Origin: Pseudobdellovibrionaceae bacterium
GTDB lineage: Bacteria > Bdellovibrionota > Bdellovibrionia > Bdellovibrionales > Bdellovibrionaceae
Reading direction: 5' to 3'
DNA length: 64,000 nucleotides
Assembly: GCA_947449255.1 (NCBI GenBank)
Contig: CANFQX010000011.1
Coordinates: 54,434 to 118,433, forward strand
The notes beneath the pieces were generated by a model that saw only the letters and a list, made by a program, of their open reading frames with translations, ran no database searches and was not told the DNA's origin. Made by a program: the position numbers and the translations under genes. Positions 52,488-61,657 of the stretch are shown here, piece by piece. Position 1 is the first letter of the stretch; each line of letters opens with the position of its first letter.

Positions 52488-52531
52488 AAAGCCCCAAGAT
52501 GGCTTCCTCGGCGGGGACATCTTAGGGCTTT
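52488..52531. terminator. Hairpin between queD and the DUF4360 gene
   Basis: AAAGCCCCAAGATG pairs with CATCTTAGGGCTTT (one C/A mismatch) around a 16-base loop. It starts eight bases after the queD stop and ends 38 bases from the convergent gene's stop. It lacks a strong T run. Confidence 0.5.
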
Positions 52532-52568
52532 AACTATCGCGCTTTGAATTTAACTTCGATATCGTGTC

Positions 52569-53171
52569 CTAATTGCATCGTCTCCATTGCAAGTGATAGA
52601 CAAGACCAGAGGAAACATCAGCACTGTCTACGGTAGCTAAAGTTTGCTCTCTTTGAAGATTTGTTTGAGCCATCATCGACGTATTCACCCTTAAATTGAT
52701 ACTGGTTCCACATGGGGTCCATACCATCGCAGTTGCCAACAAATCATCTGTCAAAGTGTAGTTGTCACTGTAGGGTCCAGCCAATACTCGGGAAATCTTT
52801 GGACCTTGACTGCCCGCCCAGAAATATTCAGCATCAAATTTAGCTCGGGCAGCTCTAGGAATTGCAGTGAATCCACGGTAATCTATTTTGAAGATCGCTA
52901 CACTGTATCCGCTAGGAACAGCAACAGGGATAGAAATGTTGCAGGACTTTCGATCGATGGTTTTGCCCGTTACACCTCCAGCTTCCGCGACATAACTATC
53001 AAACAAAATACTGAGTGCAGTTTGATCAGGACTGAGTGTGACACTGGCTGATCCCCCTGGACATCCCGTCCCCCCATAGGCTGCATTCCCAAGCTTGAGT
53101 GTGTCCGCAGGGGCCTGAACCGCTAGAAGTGCCACTGCTCCGGCAAACATCATTTTGATACCCAATTTCAT
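52569..53171 (-). CDS. DUF4360 secreted protein
   Basis: The ATG at 53171 has AAGGAG five to six bases upstream; the frame extends 16 codons further without better support. 200 residues with a signal peptide ending near APA (residue 20). The mature protein has the DUF4360 pattern: AAYGGTGCPGGSASVTLSPD, a central Cys segment (KSCNISIPVAVPSGYS), DYRGF, and a closing WRRC. Cys spacing suggests two disulfides. DUF4360 proteins are small secreted beta-rich proteins of unknown role. Its paralogue lies just upstream on the same strand. Confidence 0.82.
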   Translation of the reverse strand: MKLGIKMMFAGAVALLAVQAPADTLKLGNAAYGGTGCPGGSASVTLSPDQTALSILFDSYVAEAGGVTGKTIDRKSCNISIPVAVPSGYSVAIFKIDYRGFTAIPRAARAKFDAEYFWAGSQGPKISRVLAGPYSDNYTLTDDLLATAMVWTPCGTSINLRVNTSMMAQTNLQREQTLATVDSADVSSGLVYHLQWRRCN

Positions 53172-53227
53172 AAAAACTCCTTTTTGGTTTGGTTGGTTCA
53201 TTTTGGATTCTTTTTTCAAATTAATAT

Positions 53228-53998
53228 TCAGTGATTTTTTTGTGTGCGCTCTAAGCCCTTGTGCCTTTTATTCTCATCCGTCCGTTTTCCTCCATCTTTT
53301 TTTTCTTGATCCTCGTTCTTTTTTTGATCTTCAGTTCGCTTTGATTCGCAGCGCTTCCAACCAAATTTAAAATTTTGTGCCATGATATTTCCATCCAAAC
53401 TGTCCAAGCTGATTTGTGCTTGTAAATTTGAATTTGCTCGCAAACTTCTCGCACTCAATGAGGTCGTCATCGTCAGTGTTTGGGATTCGCTGGCATTGCA
53501 GGGTGACCAAGGTGCCGCTCTAGAATCTAATTCTTGATGGACGGTGTAGTTGTCGTTGTAAGGTCCCCTAATCTCAAATGGTCGAAAGGAATGCCGCTCC
53601 TCTGTTTTATGCTCCCACCTTTGTTCGGGCCTTCTGCTGCCTTCAAAAGAATAGAGGGCTTGTTGCGACAAAAGCGTCCCCAATTCAGCATATGCAAAAC
53701 CCCTGTAATCGGCGGTGATCAAAGAAAAGCTCCACCCTAAGGGCACATGAAAATTAAAAACAAATTGACAGGTCTGCTGGGCAACAGGTGTTTGAAGGCT
53801 GATGGCAGCCTCATAATGATCAAGCAAAACCGAGAAAGACTGACCGTCTGGTGATATGCTGGCCGCATAAGTATCAGGAAGGCATCCGGAGCCCACCGCT
53901 TGAATATTTTGAATAAAAACTCCTTGAGGAGTTTCAGCCAGAGAAATACTTTTCAGAAAAAAAGCCAGGAGCACCGCGGATAATTTATTTTTTTTCAC
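53228..53998 (-). CDS. DUF4360 secreted protein with charged tail
   Basis: GTG 53998 is preceded by GGAAGG nine bases upstream and starts a signal peptide (KLSAVLLAFFLKSISLA); a longer frame to 54040 lacks a signal at its start. 256 residues. The core matches the adjacent DUF4360 protein: GSGCLPDTYAASISPDGQ, CQFVFNFHVPLGWSF, DYRGFA, GPYNDNYTV, WKRC. Unlike it, the core is followed by about 40 residues of Lys/Glu/Arg repeats (KKNEDQEKKDGGKRTD), a highly charged tail. The two genes are 56 bases apart and look like a tandem duplication with later tail growth. Confidence 0.8.
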   Translation of the reverse strand: MKKNKLSAVLLAFFLKSISLAETPQGVFIQNIQAVGSGCLPDTYAASISPDGQSFSVLLDHYEAAISLQTPVAQQTCQFVFNFHVPLGWSFSLITADYRGFAYAELGTLLSQQALYSFEGSRRPEQRWEHKTEERHSFRPFEIRGPYNDNYTVHQELDSRAAPWSPCNASESQTLTMTTSLSARSLRANSNLQAQISLDSLDGNIMAQNFKFGWKRCESKRTEDQKKNEDQEKKDGGKRTDENKRHKGLERTQKNH

Positions 53999-54086
53999 AG
54001 TCTTTAACCTTCCTAAGTCCTGGTGACTTTTAATCACCATCAGCTTTCACTGCTGAACTTAGAAAATATAAAAGCAAAGACCAGGC

Positions 54087-54120
54087 CAAAAAAAGGGGGC
54101 ACTTTGGCCCCGTTTTTTTT
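54087..54120 (-). terminator. Terminator after the Cys-repeat lipoprotein gene
   Basis: Minus strand: eight A, CGGGGC, CAAAGT, GCCCCC and seven T, starting 29 bases after the stop at 54149. GC-rich stem with A/T flanks; bidirectional. Confidence 0.8.
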
Positions 54121-54148
54121 AATCATGTTATGCTTTGAAATAAAAAAA

Positions 54149-55597
54149 CTATTTTTTAATACAAGTCGTTGTGCTACCAGCTGGCTTTTTACCGGTGGAT
54201 TTGCAGGTGACTGTGTAACCACAAGCAGCACTCGTGTTATTTGCGGCATAATTGATGGATTTTACAAAGGTCATCACCGGTTCATTTTTACACGCACTGC
54301 AGGTTGATGATCCAGGAATAGAAAATTTATTATCGCCACAAGCTACCGGTTTTGCTTTTGCGCCGGCACACTTATGCCCAGCGGGACAGTTGATTGGATT
54401 CTCTGTCACAGATAAAGGGTCTGCCTTGCAGTAGCTGCCCGCGGCAGCTCTGGTATGACAAGGTCCTTTCGTGCAGACCTTGCTGTTTGCGGATACAATT
54501 CCACTTTTTTTACAAGTGACGGCATAATCACAAACAGCTGTTTTATTGCTTGGTTTATATTGAATAGAATCAACAAAAGTCATATCAAGAGGTTGATTGC
54601 CACAAGCACTGCAAACTGCAGAGCCAGCGACAGCGAATTTACTACCGCCACAATCTGCAGGAGCAGCTGCTCCGCCTGCACAAGAATTTCCCGCTGGACA
54701 TTTTAAAGGATTTTCAGTTGTTGATGTCTTTGTTTTGCAATACTCACCAGGATCAGCTCGCTTGCTGCAGGCTGAATCACTTGCATTTTCTATTAATTTT
54801 AATTTACTAACATGACCCAAAGTCTGATCGACTGTTGGTAAGATTTGAAAAGAAATCTGACTGTCATCTTCCGTCAATGCATCATCGAGGCAAGTCACTG
54901 TGACAATCAGTTCGCTTTGATTTGCGGGAATTGTAAATTTCAGACCACCAGGCGCATAGGATTGCGCTCCCGAAAAAGTAAAATGCTTGGAAAGATCCTC
55001 CAGTGGAAACATTGAATCCTGTCCCGCCAATCTCACCTCTAGAGGTTGACTAGAGTCACCGCCAGATCGCTGAATACTGAAATCCATTTTCTGGCCTTCA
55101 TTTAGACTCATCGAAACTCTACTCAAATTAATGAGGGATGGAGCGTAGCTCTGTGCTATTTTAATCTTGTGATTGTGACGATTCCCAATCACATAGGCTG
55201 TCGATTTGGGCACAATTTCTAACGACACGATCTTGCCTGTTTCAGCATTATTGTCATTTGGAATTGATACGCTCAAGTTAGCAGACACTTCGCCTTTGCC
55301 GAAATTAGCCAAATACTGATTTCCAGATTGATCGACGACTTCAACCAAAAGCTGTGATCTCAAAATGTCTGGGTTCGATGAATTGCGACTCATGGCCACA
55401 GCAGCAATGTCACCTTCCTTTGAAGCACTTTCCATAATCTGAAAATCGATGACTGTCTGTGAAGCTATTGCACCTTGATCCGTGACCCTGGCTTCAGGTG
55501 AGCTGCTCGACTGATCTGACTGCTTGCTGCAATTTGTATAGGTAAATATTGAGAAAAAACTCATTAAACCCAAAATTAAATACACTCTGAATTTCAT
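54149..55597 (-). CDS. Lipoprotein with Calx-beta-like region and two Cys-rich repeats
   Basis: The ATG at 55597 has GGAGAG four bases upstream. 482 residues. The lipobox Cys is in FTYTNC (about residue 23). The middle (about 165-270) resembles a Calx-beta domain (SMSLNEGQKMDFSIQRSG; CLDDALTEDDSQISF). The C-terminus holds two 103-residue repeats with the same 11-12 Cys positions (ENPLKCPAGNSC / ENPINCPAGHKC; TFVDSIQYKP / TFVKSINYAA). Disulfide-rich repeats like these recall eukaryotic surface receptor modules and suggest an adhesive cell-surface protein. Ligand unknown. Confidence 0.8.
   Translation of the reverse strand: MKFRVYLILGLMSFFSIFTYTNCSKQSDQSSSSPEARVTDQGAIASQTVIDFQIMESASKEGDIAAVAMSRNSSNPDILRSQLLVEVVDQSGNQYLANFGKGEVSANLSVSIPNDNNAETGKIVSLEIVPKSTAYVIGNRHNHKIKIAQSYAPSLINLSRVSMSLNEGQKMDFSIQRSGGDSSQPLEVRLAGQDSMFPLEDLSKHFTFSGAQSYAPGGLKFTIPANQSELIVTVTCLDDALTEDDSQISFQILPTVDQTLGHVSKLKLIENASDSACSKRADPGEYCKTKTSTTENPLKCPAGNSCAGGAAAPADCGGSKFAVAGSAVCSACGNQPLDMTFVDSIQYKPSNKTAVCDYAVTCKKSGIVSANSKVCTKGPCHTRAAAGSYCKADPLSVTENPINCPAGHKCAGAKAKPVACGDNKFSIPGSSTCSACKNEPVMTFVKSINYAANNTSAACGYTVTCKSTGKKPAGSTTTCIKK
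54152..54769 (-). repeat. Tandem coding repeat, 2 x 309 bases
   Basis: Two adjacent segments (54461-54769 and 54152-54460) encode repeats of equal length with conserved Cys spacing: C-x9-C, CPAG, CSAC, TFV, VTCK and a closing Cys. DNA identity is lower than protein similarity, so the duplication is not recent. Confidence 0.75.
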
Positions 55598-56008
55598 TCT
55601 ACTCTCCAATTTATTCTCATAAAAAAACACGACAAAAAATCATATTTATGCTGCTTTGTTGAATCGGTTTTTTATGCAAACTTCTTAAACGAACTTTCAT
55701 GCAATCACGCTGCCAAATGCTCACATCCATTTAAAGTCATTCTTGGCAGATAATACTTAGACAATAGCTGTCATGTTAGACACACTTCTCCCAATTCCAT
55801 CTTTCCAAAGAAGCATCTTCTGGCCTAATAATTCTCTTCAGAAAAAAAAGGACCCAGATTTTAAAGTGACCAATATTTAGTCAGTTACAAATCTAATTTG
55901 TCTCTATTTTTCAGTGCTCTATTTTTTCAAGACTGAGATCTATCCTGATTGATTTGAGCGTCTTTAAATTGGCCTACATTTGGAAAGGAAGCCTAATAGG
56001 GGGACTTT
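55598..56008. other. AT-rich divergent intergenic region
   Basis: About 410 bases separate the Cys-repeat lipoprotein gene from the divergent secreted-protein gene. It is AT-rich and carries the two leaders. I see no ORF, repeat or RNA gene in it. Confidence 0.45.
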
Positions 56009-56950
56009 ATGCTTAATTTATCAAAATCAATTTCAGGCAAGCTTGGATCAAAAATATTATTGCTTGTCTTTGCAGGCTTTAATTCATTTGCTGAGACAGC
56101 GGCCGTAAACTCTGAACTCAATGCACGTCCCTATGATCAGAGTATTGTCTCCATGAAGTCCGCAGACATCCTTCCAGAAACTATGGTCCGAGCGGATAAT
56201 ACGCAATTTATTGGGCAATCTCTGGCAAGAAGAATTTTTGAAAGATATGAAAAAGAATCTCAAGCTCATCCAAACCAGATTCCTTTTTCTTTTTATCAAA
56301 ATTCGCAAATTCAATTGGCTTTTTCTGCCTCTATCATCAAGTCGATCCAAAAATATGGTTTTTTGAATCAGCATCAAATCCCTTCCACCACGGGATTTTA
56401 TAACCCTAAAATGCGCGCTGAACTTGAGGACAATATTGCAGATCTTCAATTAGAAAATTCATACACTCAAGACCGATCATCCCCTTTGCAATTGCTGCGA
56501 CCGAAGTATGCCTATTTAGCCTTAAAGGAACCCTTGCGCAATTTTAAACCCGAAGTGAATAGCCGACATGGAAATGTCTTTGCTGTTTTGAAAGATGAAG
56601 TTAAAGCGCGTTCTACGCTTTCTCCTATGGATTCATTTTATTTAGAACAACTTCCAAGTGAAGCCCTGAATCATATTAGGGCCACTTTTTATAGCCACTC
56701 TGTCAGCCCTGATTTTATTAAATACGCAGTTCATAAAGGGTATTGGGAAGTGCAAATTTGGGGAGCGCTGACCTTTCATGATGTTGATTATTTTTTAGTG
56801 AACTGTGGCACTGAAACACTCACAAAGGATGAGCTCAAAATAATTTTGGCAGCTGCTGATTCAGAAAAACCAAAAATTCCCGTTTTTTCCTGCGGCATGA
56901 ATTACCCTGGAGGAGCGCTAAAACCAGGCTGGGAAATTCATCCATTTTAG
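56009..56950 (+). CDS. Secreted protein with possible toxin-like C-terminal domain
   Basis: 313 residues; GGGGGA precedes the ATG. A signal peptide ends near NSFA (residue 28). The region about 160-280 shows RPKYAYLALKEP, HGNVFAVLKDEVKARSTLSP and EVQIWGALTFHDVDYFLV. I have a weak impression of the RPKYG...RFG...L..R.TF..GDS pattern of DUF3626/ADP-ribosyltransferase-like proteins, but catalytic residues cannot be assigned. Two C-terminal Cys may pair. It stands alone on the plus strand. Treat as unknown secreted protein. Confidence 0.65.
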   Translation: MLNLSKSISGKLGSKILLLVFAGFNSFAETAAVNSELNARPYDQSIVSMKSADILPETMVRADNTQFIGQSLARRIFERYEKESQAHPNQIPFSFYQNSQIQLAFSASIIKSIQKYGFLNQHQIPSTTGFYNPKMRAELEDNIADLQLENSYTQDRSSPLQLLRPKYAYLALKEPLRNFKPEVNSRHGNVFAVLKDEVKARSTLSPMDSFYLEQLPSEALNHIRATFYSHSVSPDFIKYAVHKGYWEVQIWGALTFHDVDYFLVNCGTETLTKDELKIILAAADSEKPKIPVFSCGMNYPGGALKPGWEIHPF

Positions 56951-57080
56951 AAATAGACACATGATCATGAGTTGATCATGTGATGAAGAAGAGTTCACAC
57001 TCGAGATCAATTTTGAGACCAAATTAACTTTAATTTTTATTTTCAACTGAGACTCAGTATTCTACCCTTACGGGGGAATT

Positions 57081-58901
57081 GTGAAACTGAAAAAATCATT
57101 TGCTAAGATAATTCTTGGGACTCTGTTTTGTGGGTCTATCGTCGTTACCTTTCAAAATTGCAGCAATCAAGGTTTTGATGCAATGTCTTCACAACATTTA
57201 CCAAATCTTAATTTTCAACAAATGAACAGCCTGGCTAACGCCAATGTATCAAATAGTCCCAATTCATCCATCAGCGCTAATGTTTATGGCTCACAATTAA
57301 CCATCTCAACTTCTGCTCGGCTAGCAGGTGCCATTGGTTCTTTGACTTGGAATGGGATAGAATTTATCAATCAAGACGATCACGGCCGAGAACTGCAGTC
57401 AGCGTCAAGCTTTGATGGCCTGGGCGAATGCTTTAATCCTACAGAAGCCGGATCAGGTCCAGACGGAATTGGAAATTATTCGACAAGCCAGCTTTTGGGA
57501 ATACGCGCTTCCGGAAATGTCTTACAGACTACGAGCCAAATGGCTTTTTGGACCCAAGCCGGCCAACCTTATCCTAATCGATGTGGACCTCATAAAGAAT
57601 TTGCAATGGCGCAAAATGCGACAAACCTTTCGAACCACAAGCTAAGTAAGCGGGTCACTATTGGATTTGCTGGAATTCCCAATGTCATAGAATATTTAGT
57701 TACTTTCAATGTCCCAGAAAAACACAACAGCGCAACTTTTGAAGCTTTGACCGGATATATGACGCAATATTTTTCAGTCTTTTGGACCTACGATCCAAAA
57801 ACAAAAAGCCTGGCTTCACTTTCTGATGGCCCAGGGGAACAAGCAATTCCAATCATTTTTTCGACTTCAAATCGCCAATACGCCATGGGCATCTACAGCC
57901 CATATCTTCCTCAGGGAAAGCATGACTATGGCTATGGTCGATTCAATTTTTACAGTCAAAATACAATGAAATGGAATGCTGTTTACAGGGAGTACAACAT
58001 TACCCCAGGAAATTACAGCTATCGCAACTTTGTGATTGTGGGCACTCTGGATCAAGTCAAAAAGGGAATGCAATCTCTTCATGAACATTTTTATCCTGTC
58101 ACAACTAAACCTCCGGTGGCTCCTCCAGTTGTCACACCTAAACCTCCTGTGACTCCTCCACCTGCTCCGACACAAGGAGAAGTGAAGGGAGTTATCGATG
58201 GAATCTCTGCTGCGGCTCAGGGAAGTTATAATATCTCAGGATGGGCTTGTGCGCAATTCAGTCCGCAATCACTCAGTGTTCACCTTTATCTCGGCGGAGC
58301 TGCTGGATCAGGCACTCTGATTGGTGCTACCACTCCAAATGGCAGCAGCGAAGCGCAAGTGGCTACCGCGTGTTCTTCAACGGGCAATGCCTATCGCTTT
58401 TCTATTCCACTCTCAAAAGATCAGGTGGTTCAATTTGGCGGCAAAAAGATTTATGTTCACGGCATCAGTCCTTTTGGACTAGGCAACCACTTGCTTTCAA
58501 ATTCGGGAGATTTTATTGTCCCAATGCCACCGATCACTGGCATTCATGAGTTTTTTAAAGGAACAGATTATTTTGAAACTGCATCTGTCAATGAAGGCAC
58601 CAAGGCGGGCTTTGCATCCAAGGGTGTGGCCTTTAAAGTTTATGCCTCTCAAGCTTCTGATCTAGTAGCGGTCTATCGTTGCTACGTCTCTTCAAGCAAG
58701 GATCACTTTGTTTCCAGACATGCAAACTGTGAAAAGCAAACCACTGAAGGCACCTATGGCTTTATCTATCCGAACCCAACACCGGGACATATTCCGGTCT
58801 ACAGATATCGCAACCCGACCACCGGGGACCATATGGCTAATACTGGAGCTGCACCTGCTGGATACACGCAGGAATCTATTTTAGGTTACGCACCAAAATA
58901 G
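57081..58901 (+). CDS. Surface lipoprotein with GWAC-type and DUF5648 domains
   Basis: 606 residues from GTG 57081 (GGGGGA upstream). Lipobox FQNC gives Cys27. Residues about 60-335 are a large beta-rich domain of unknown family. A Pro/Val/Thr linker (about 347-372, PPVAPPVVTPKPPVTPPP) leads to a beta domain (about 375-485) with SGWACAQ and a closing GDFIVP, a module I associate with secreted proteins of predatory bacteria. The last 115 residues fit DUF5648 (VYRCYVSSSKDHFVS; VYRYRNPTTGDHMANTG), usually found on secreted or wall-bound proteins. Likely a surface-exposed binding protein or glycan-active enzyme. Confidence 0.78.
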   Translation: MKLKKSFAKIILGTLFCGSIVVTFQNCSNQGFDAMSSQHLPNLNFQQMNSLANANVSNSPNSSISANVYGSQLTISTSARLAGAIGSLTWNGIEFINQDDHGRELQSASSFDGLGECFNPTEAGSGPDGIGNYSTSQLLGIRASGNVLQTTSQMAFWTQAGQPYPNRCGPHKEFAMAQNATNLSNHKLSKRVTIGFAGIPNVIEYLVTFNVPEKHNSATFEALTGYMTQYFSVFWTYDPKTKSLASLSDGPGEQAIPIIFSTSNRQYAMGIYSPYLPQGKHDYGYGRFNFYSQNTMKWNAVYREYNITPGNYSYRNFVIVGTLDQVKKGMQSLHEHFYPVTTKPPVAPPVVTPKPPVTPPPAPTQGEVKGVIDGISAAAQGSYNISGWACAQFSPQSLSVHLYLGGAAGSGTLIGATTPNGSSEAQVATACSSTGNAYRFSIPLSKDQVVQFGGKKIYVHGISPFGLGNHLLSNSGDFIVPMPPITGIHEFFKGTDYFETASVNEGTKAGFASKGVAFKVYASQASDLVAVYRCYVSSSKDHFVSRHANCEKQTTEGTYGFIYPNPTPGHIPVYRYRNPTTGDHMANTGAAPAGYTQESILGYAPK

Positions 58902-59136
58902 GAGCACTTAAGACAATGGTGCAGCTCAAGTCTTTGTGATTTATGAATGAAATTTTGTTGAATTAGAAAAAGGCTCTACATTGCTCTTCAGCACTCCATT
59001 TAATTTATCCTCTAGGAAAAAATTATTCTGGTGATCTGGAGATCAATGGCAATGTAATGCTTTTTCACAGAGCCTAGTCCAAGTCGATTGCCAGATTTTT
59101 ACTTCTAAAGTAATTTTGTTAAAAAATGAGAACAAA

Positions 59137-59595
59137 ATGAATTTCATAATAATACTCTTCACAACACTCTACGTCCTCGCATCTTCTCTGACTCATGCAT
59201 CCTGTGGAGATGAGTCCGTTCGAACTTTTAAAGGCGATTCTGCCGTTGCCATCACCTACCTTTTCAAAAATTCAACCTTTGCTCACAAGGTCACTTCAAT
59301 GACAGCTTTGACTTGGACGCTTACCAAACTGACCTGCAGTCAGAGCAATAGAGGTGTCTTGCCTGATCTCATGCCCACTTACATTTGTGCTGCGCCTTCG
59401 GGAATGGGCCCCATAACTTCGGAAGCATTTTTTGATGCGATGTCTGAACTGGGCATCCTGCAAGAAGGGGCCGCTGGGCATATTTACGGTCAAGCTAAAG
59501 GTATTTCGTGCAAATTAGACAAAGATGGCACCGGTGGCACAACTCTAAACCCCACCTGCTCCATCAAGGCCGCCTGGGCTGATGAGTGCCCCTAA
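59137..59595 (+). CDS. Small secreted hypothetical protein
   Basis: The ATG at 59137 gives 152 residues starting with a signal peptide that ends near THAS (residue 21); a TTG seven codons upstream is unlikely. The mature domain has about six Cys (SCGDES, LTCSQS, YICAAP, SCKLD, TCSIK, DECP). It is helix-poor and compact. No family is recognised. It is convergent with psd, 26 bases apart. Confidence 0.65.
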   Translation: MNFIIILFTTLYVLASSLTHASCGDESVRTFKGDSAVAITYLFKNSTFAHKVTSMTALTWTLTKLTCSQSNRGVLPDLMPTYICAAPSGMGPITSEAFFDAMSELGILQEGAAGHIYGQAKGISCKLDKDGTGGTTLNPTCSIKAAWADECP

Positions 59596-59621
59596 TTTTT
59601 GATTCCTCAAAAATGAAAGGT

Positions 59622-60482
59622 CTAAACCAACCCATCCAACACATGAACCCGATCGCCCTCATTACCACCTAAGGCATTGTTTAATTTCGAATGGAGCTTG
59701 AGTTGATCGGCATATTTGGTCCGAAATTTTGGAGGATAGAGCATAACAACTGTTGATCCCATTCTGAAATAACCGAGTTCAGCACCTTTGTTAATATCCA
59801 GGGGCTGTGAATAGATTTTTTGTTTCATAACCTGCGGACCTTTTTCATTGCCGCGAATGGATTCATCAAAGCTCAAACAAATATGTCCCACATTCGTCGC
59901 ACCAACAAAGACCACTCCCACAGGACCCAATTCGGTTTCAATCTCAACCAAAATGCGCTCATTGACCGTGAATAGATCTTTAATATTTGTCGTACTCCAC
60001 TCATTCACAGGCCACAACTGCCCTGGGATATGACGAACGGAGGTGATCTTGCCTTCCACTGGTGAATGCACGCGGTGATAATCTGTAGGGCATAAATAAT
60101 AAGTTAAGAAATAGCCCTCAGACCATTTTTTATCGCAATCAGGATCCAATGTAAAATCCCGCAGGGAGTAATGAATTCCCTTGGCTTGAATCATCGAGTT
60201 GTTCACGATGGCCGCGGACTGCGTGATTTTACTGTCTGCCGGATGAACAGCCCAATCTGAGGAAAGAGGTCTGACGCCACTTTTCAAGCGCCGAATAAAA
60301 AACTCGCCGATGGATGGATATTCAGTGAACGGCTTTTCGGCTTCACTCAGGTTAATATTATAAAACCAGGCGAAAGCTTGAACAGAAGCTCGAGCCCACC
60401 ATTTGGGCCCTTGAAAATGCATGACATGACCAACCCAGCGACTTAAAGCACGTTTTGGAAGAATTCTTGTAATTACAGACAT
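59622..60482 (-). CDS. psd: Phosphatidylserine decarboxylase
   Basis: 286 residues, the usual length of the bacterial proenzyme. The self-cleavage site is FRMGSTVVML: cleavage before Ser243 makes the pyruvoyl cofactor. The supporting acid and base are Asp83 (HPADSKI) and His139 (DYHRVHSP). It converts phosphatidylserine to phosphatidylethanolamine on the cytoplasmic side of the inner membrane. The Met before GST replaces the more common Leu. AGG precedes the ATG at a long distance. pssA is not nearby. Confidence 0.94.
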   Translation of the reverse strand: MSVITRILPKRALSRWVGHVMHFQGPKWWARASVQAFAWFYNINLSEAEKPFTEYPSIGEFFIRRLKSGVRPLSSDWAVHPADSKITQSAAIVNNSMIQAKGIHYSLRDFTLDPDCDKKWSEGYFLTYYLCPTDYHRVHSPVEGKITSVRHIPGQLWPVNEWSTTNIKDLFTVNERILVEIETELGPVGVVFVGATNVGHICLSFDESIRGNEKGPQVMKQKIYSQPLDINKGAELGYFRMGSTVVMLYPPKFRTKYADQLKLHSKLNNALGGNEGDRVHVLDGLV

Positions 60483-60507
60483 AGTGGTAAACCTAGCTTA
60501 TTTTTTT

Positions 60508-61368
60508 TTAATTGTCATGTTTCGTCGTGTTGTACATTGAAAACTTGCAGCGCTTTTTTAAAAATTCATCAAAGGCGGCATCGGTCACATATTTTTTATT
60601 AAAAAATATATTTCCCCCTTTGCTTTCATCCGTGTACCAAAGTTCTCTGGCTGGAATTTTACAATCCTTTTGACCTTTTTTGCTGATGGTGGCGAGATTG
60701 TTTTTCGAAAAGAAATTCACTCCCACGGGGTAGTCATTCAAACGATCAGCCTCCATCACGACACCCTCACCGCTGTACTTCACTCCGGGATTGAGCGCCA
60801 CTCCAGCAGAGTTCACCTTGATAGGAGACTCACCAAGCACTCCCCCTTTAATAACTTTTGAAGCACTGTCAAATAAAACCTCTTCACGCGTTGGCAGGGT
60901 CACAATTAAAAAATCTTTTTTTGTCTCATCTTTAAAGCGGATAGCAGGAAGGACTTCTCGTGGAAAAAACATCATGAGCTTCATGTGCCAATGACTTGTT
61001 GTCTCATCTGGAACATCCCAAACAAGCAATCCTAAATCCGATCGTGCATAGCCTTGAAATAAAAACTGGAAATCACGCCCAACACCAAAACCTCCCTTGT
61101 GGACAATTTCATTGTCACCCCAATTGGTAAAAGAAAATCGACTGACTTGCTCCTCACCCTTATCGTTTGTTATTGCACAGTAATCCCATTTAAAGTAAGG
61201 AGGACGACCGCGACAAGATTCACTCTGTAATGATTCTTCATTTGATTCGACAAAGGGTGACTGTATCAAAGTTTCATCGAAGGCCGTCCCTATTTTGGAC
61301 AGCATGGCTTGCCCTTGAGAAGCACTCAAAATCAAGATCAAGGCCGACAGCGAAATTTTCCACTTCAT
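60508..61368 (-). CDS. Hypothetical secreted protein
   Basis: 286 residues with a clear signal peptide (cleavage near GQA, residue 21). AGGGGA is five bases upstream of the ATG. The mature protein is beta-rich with many aromatic residues (PPYFKWDYC, WHMKLMMFF) and four Cys, two at the start and two near the end. No catalytic motif or known family is visible. It is 25 bases upstream of psd on the same strand and may be co-transcribed with it. Confidence 0.65.
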   Translation of the reverse strand: MKWKISLSALILILSASQGQAMLSKIGTAFDETLIQSPFVESNEESLQSESCRGRPPYFKWDYCAITNDKGEEQVSRFSFTNWGDNEIVHKGGFGVGRDFQFLFQGYARSDLGLLVWDVPDETTSHWHMKLMMFFPREVLPAIRFKDETKKDFLIVTLPTREEVLFDSASKVIKGGVLGESPIKVNSAGVALNPGVKYSGEGVVMEADRLNDYPVGVNFFSKNNLATISKKGQKDCKIPARELWYTDESKGGNIFFNKKYVTDAAFDEFLKKRCKFSMYNTTKHDN

Positions 61369-61657
61369 TCTATTCCCCTAAAGATAAATTGAACTTTAAT
61401 AATATTCGAAGCTATAAACTGCCTGATTGCATCAAGTATTCCTTGGAATTTGATTTTTTTGACAAATTTAATATATTCCTACTAAATTTATATTTGTTTT
61501 TTAGATATTTCAGTGACTTGAGGAGCCCTTTTTTGACTCCTTTGGGCGCAATCGATAGAAAAACTACAGCACCTCAGTCACTTCGTCGAATTGGTCTATA
61601 ATGCGTGGACATTTGTCAAAAAATAGAAGAAGAATGCCCCCATGAGGCGCCTCCGAT

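Noticed and set aside
61230..61601. 123-codon plus-strand ORF
   Set aside because: Its first third is antisense to the secreted protein gene at 60508-61368 and the rest is AT-rich intergenic DNA with Phe/Leu-rich translation. No ribosome binding site.
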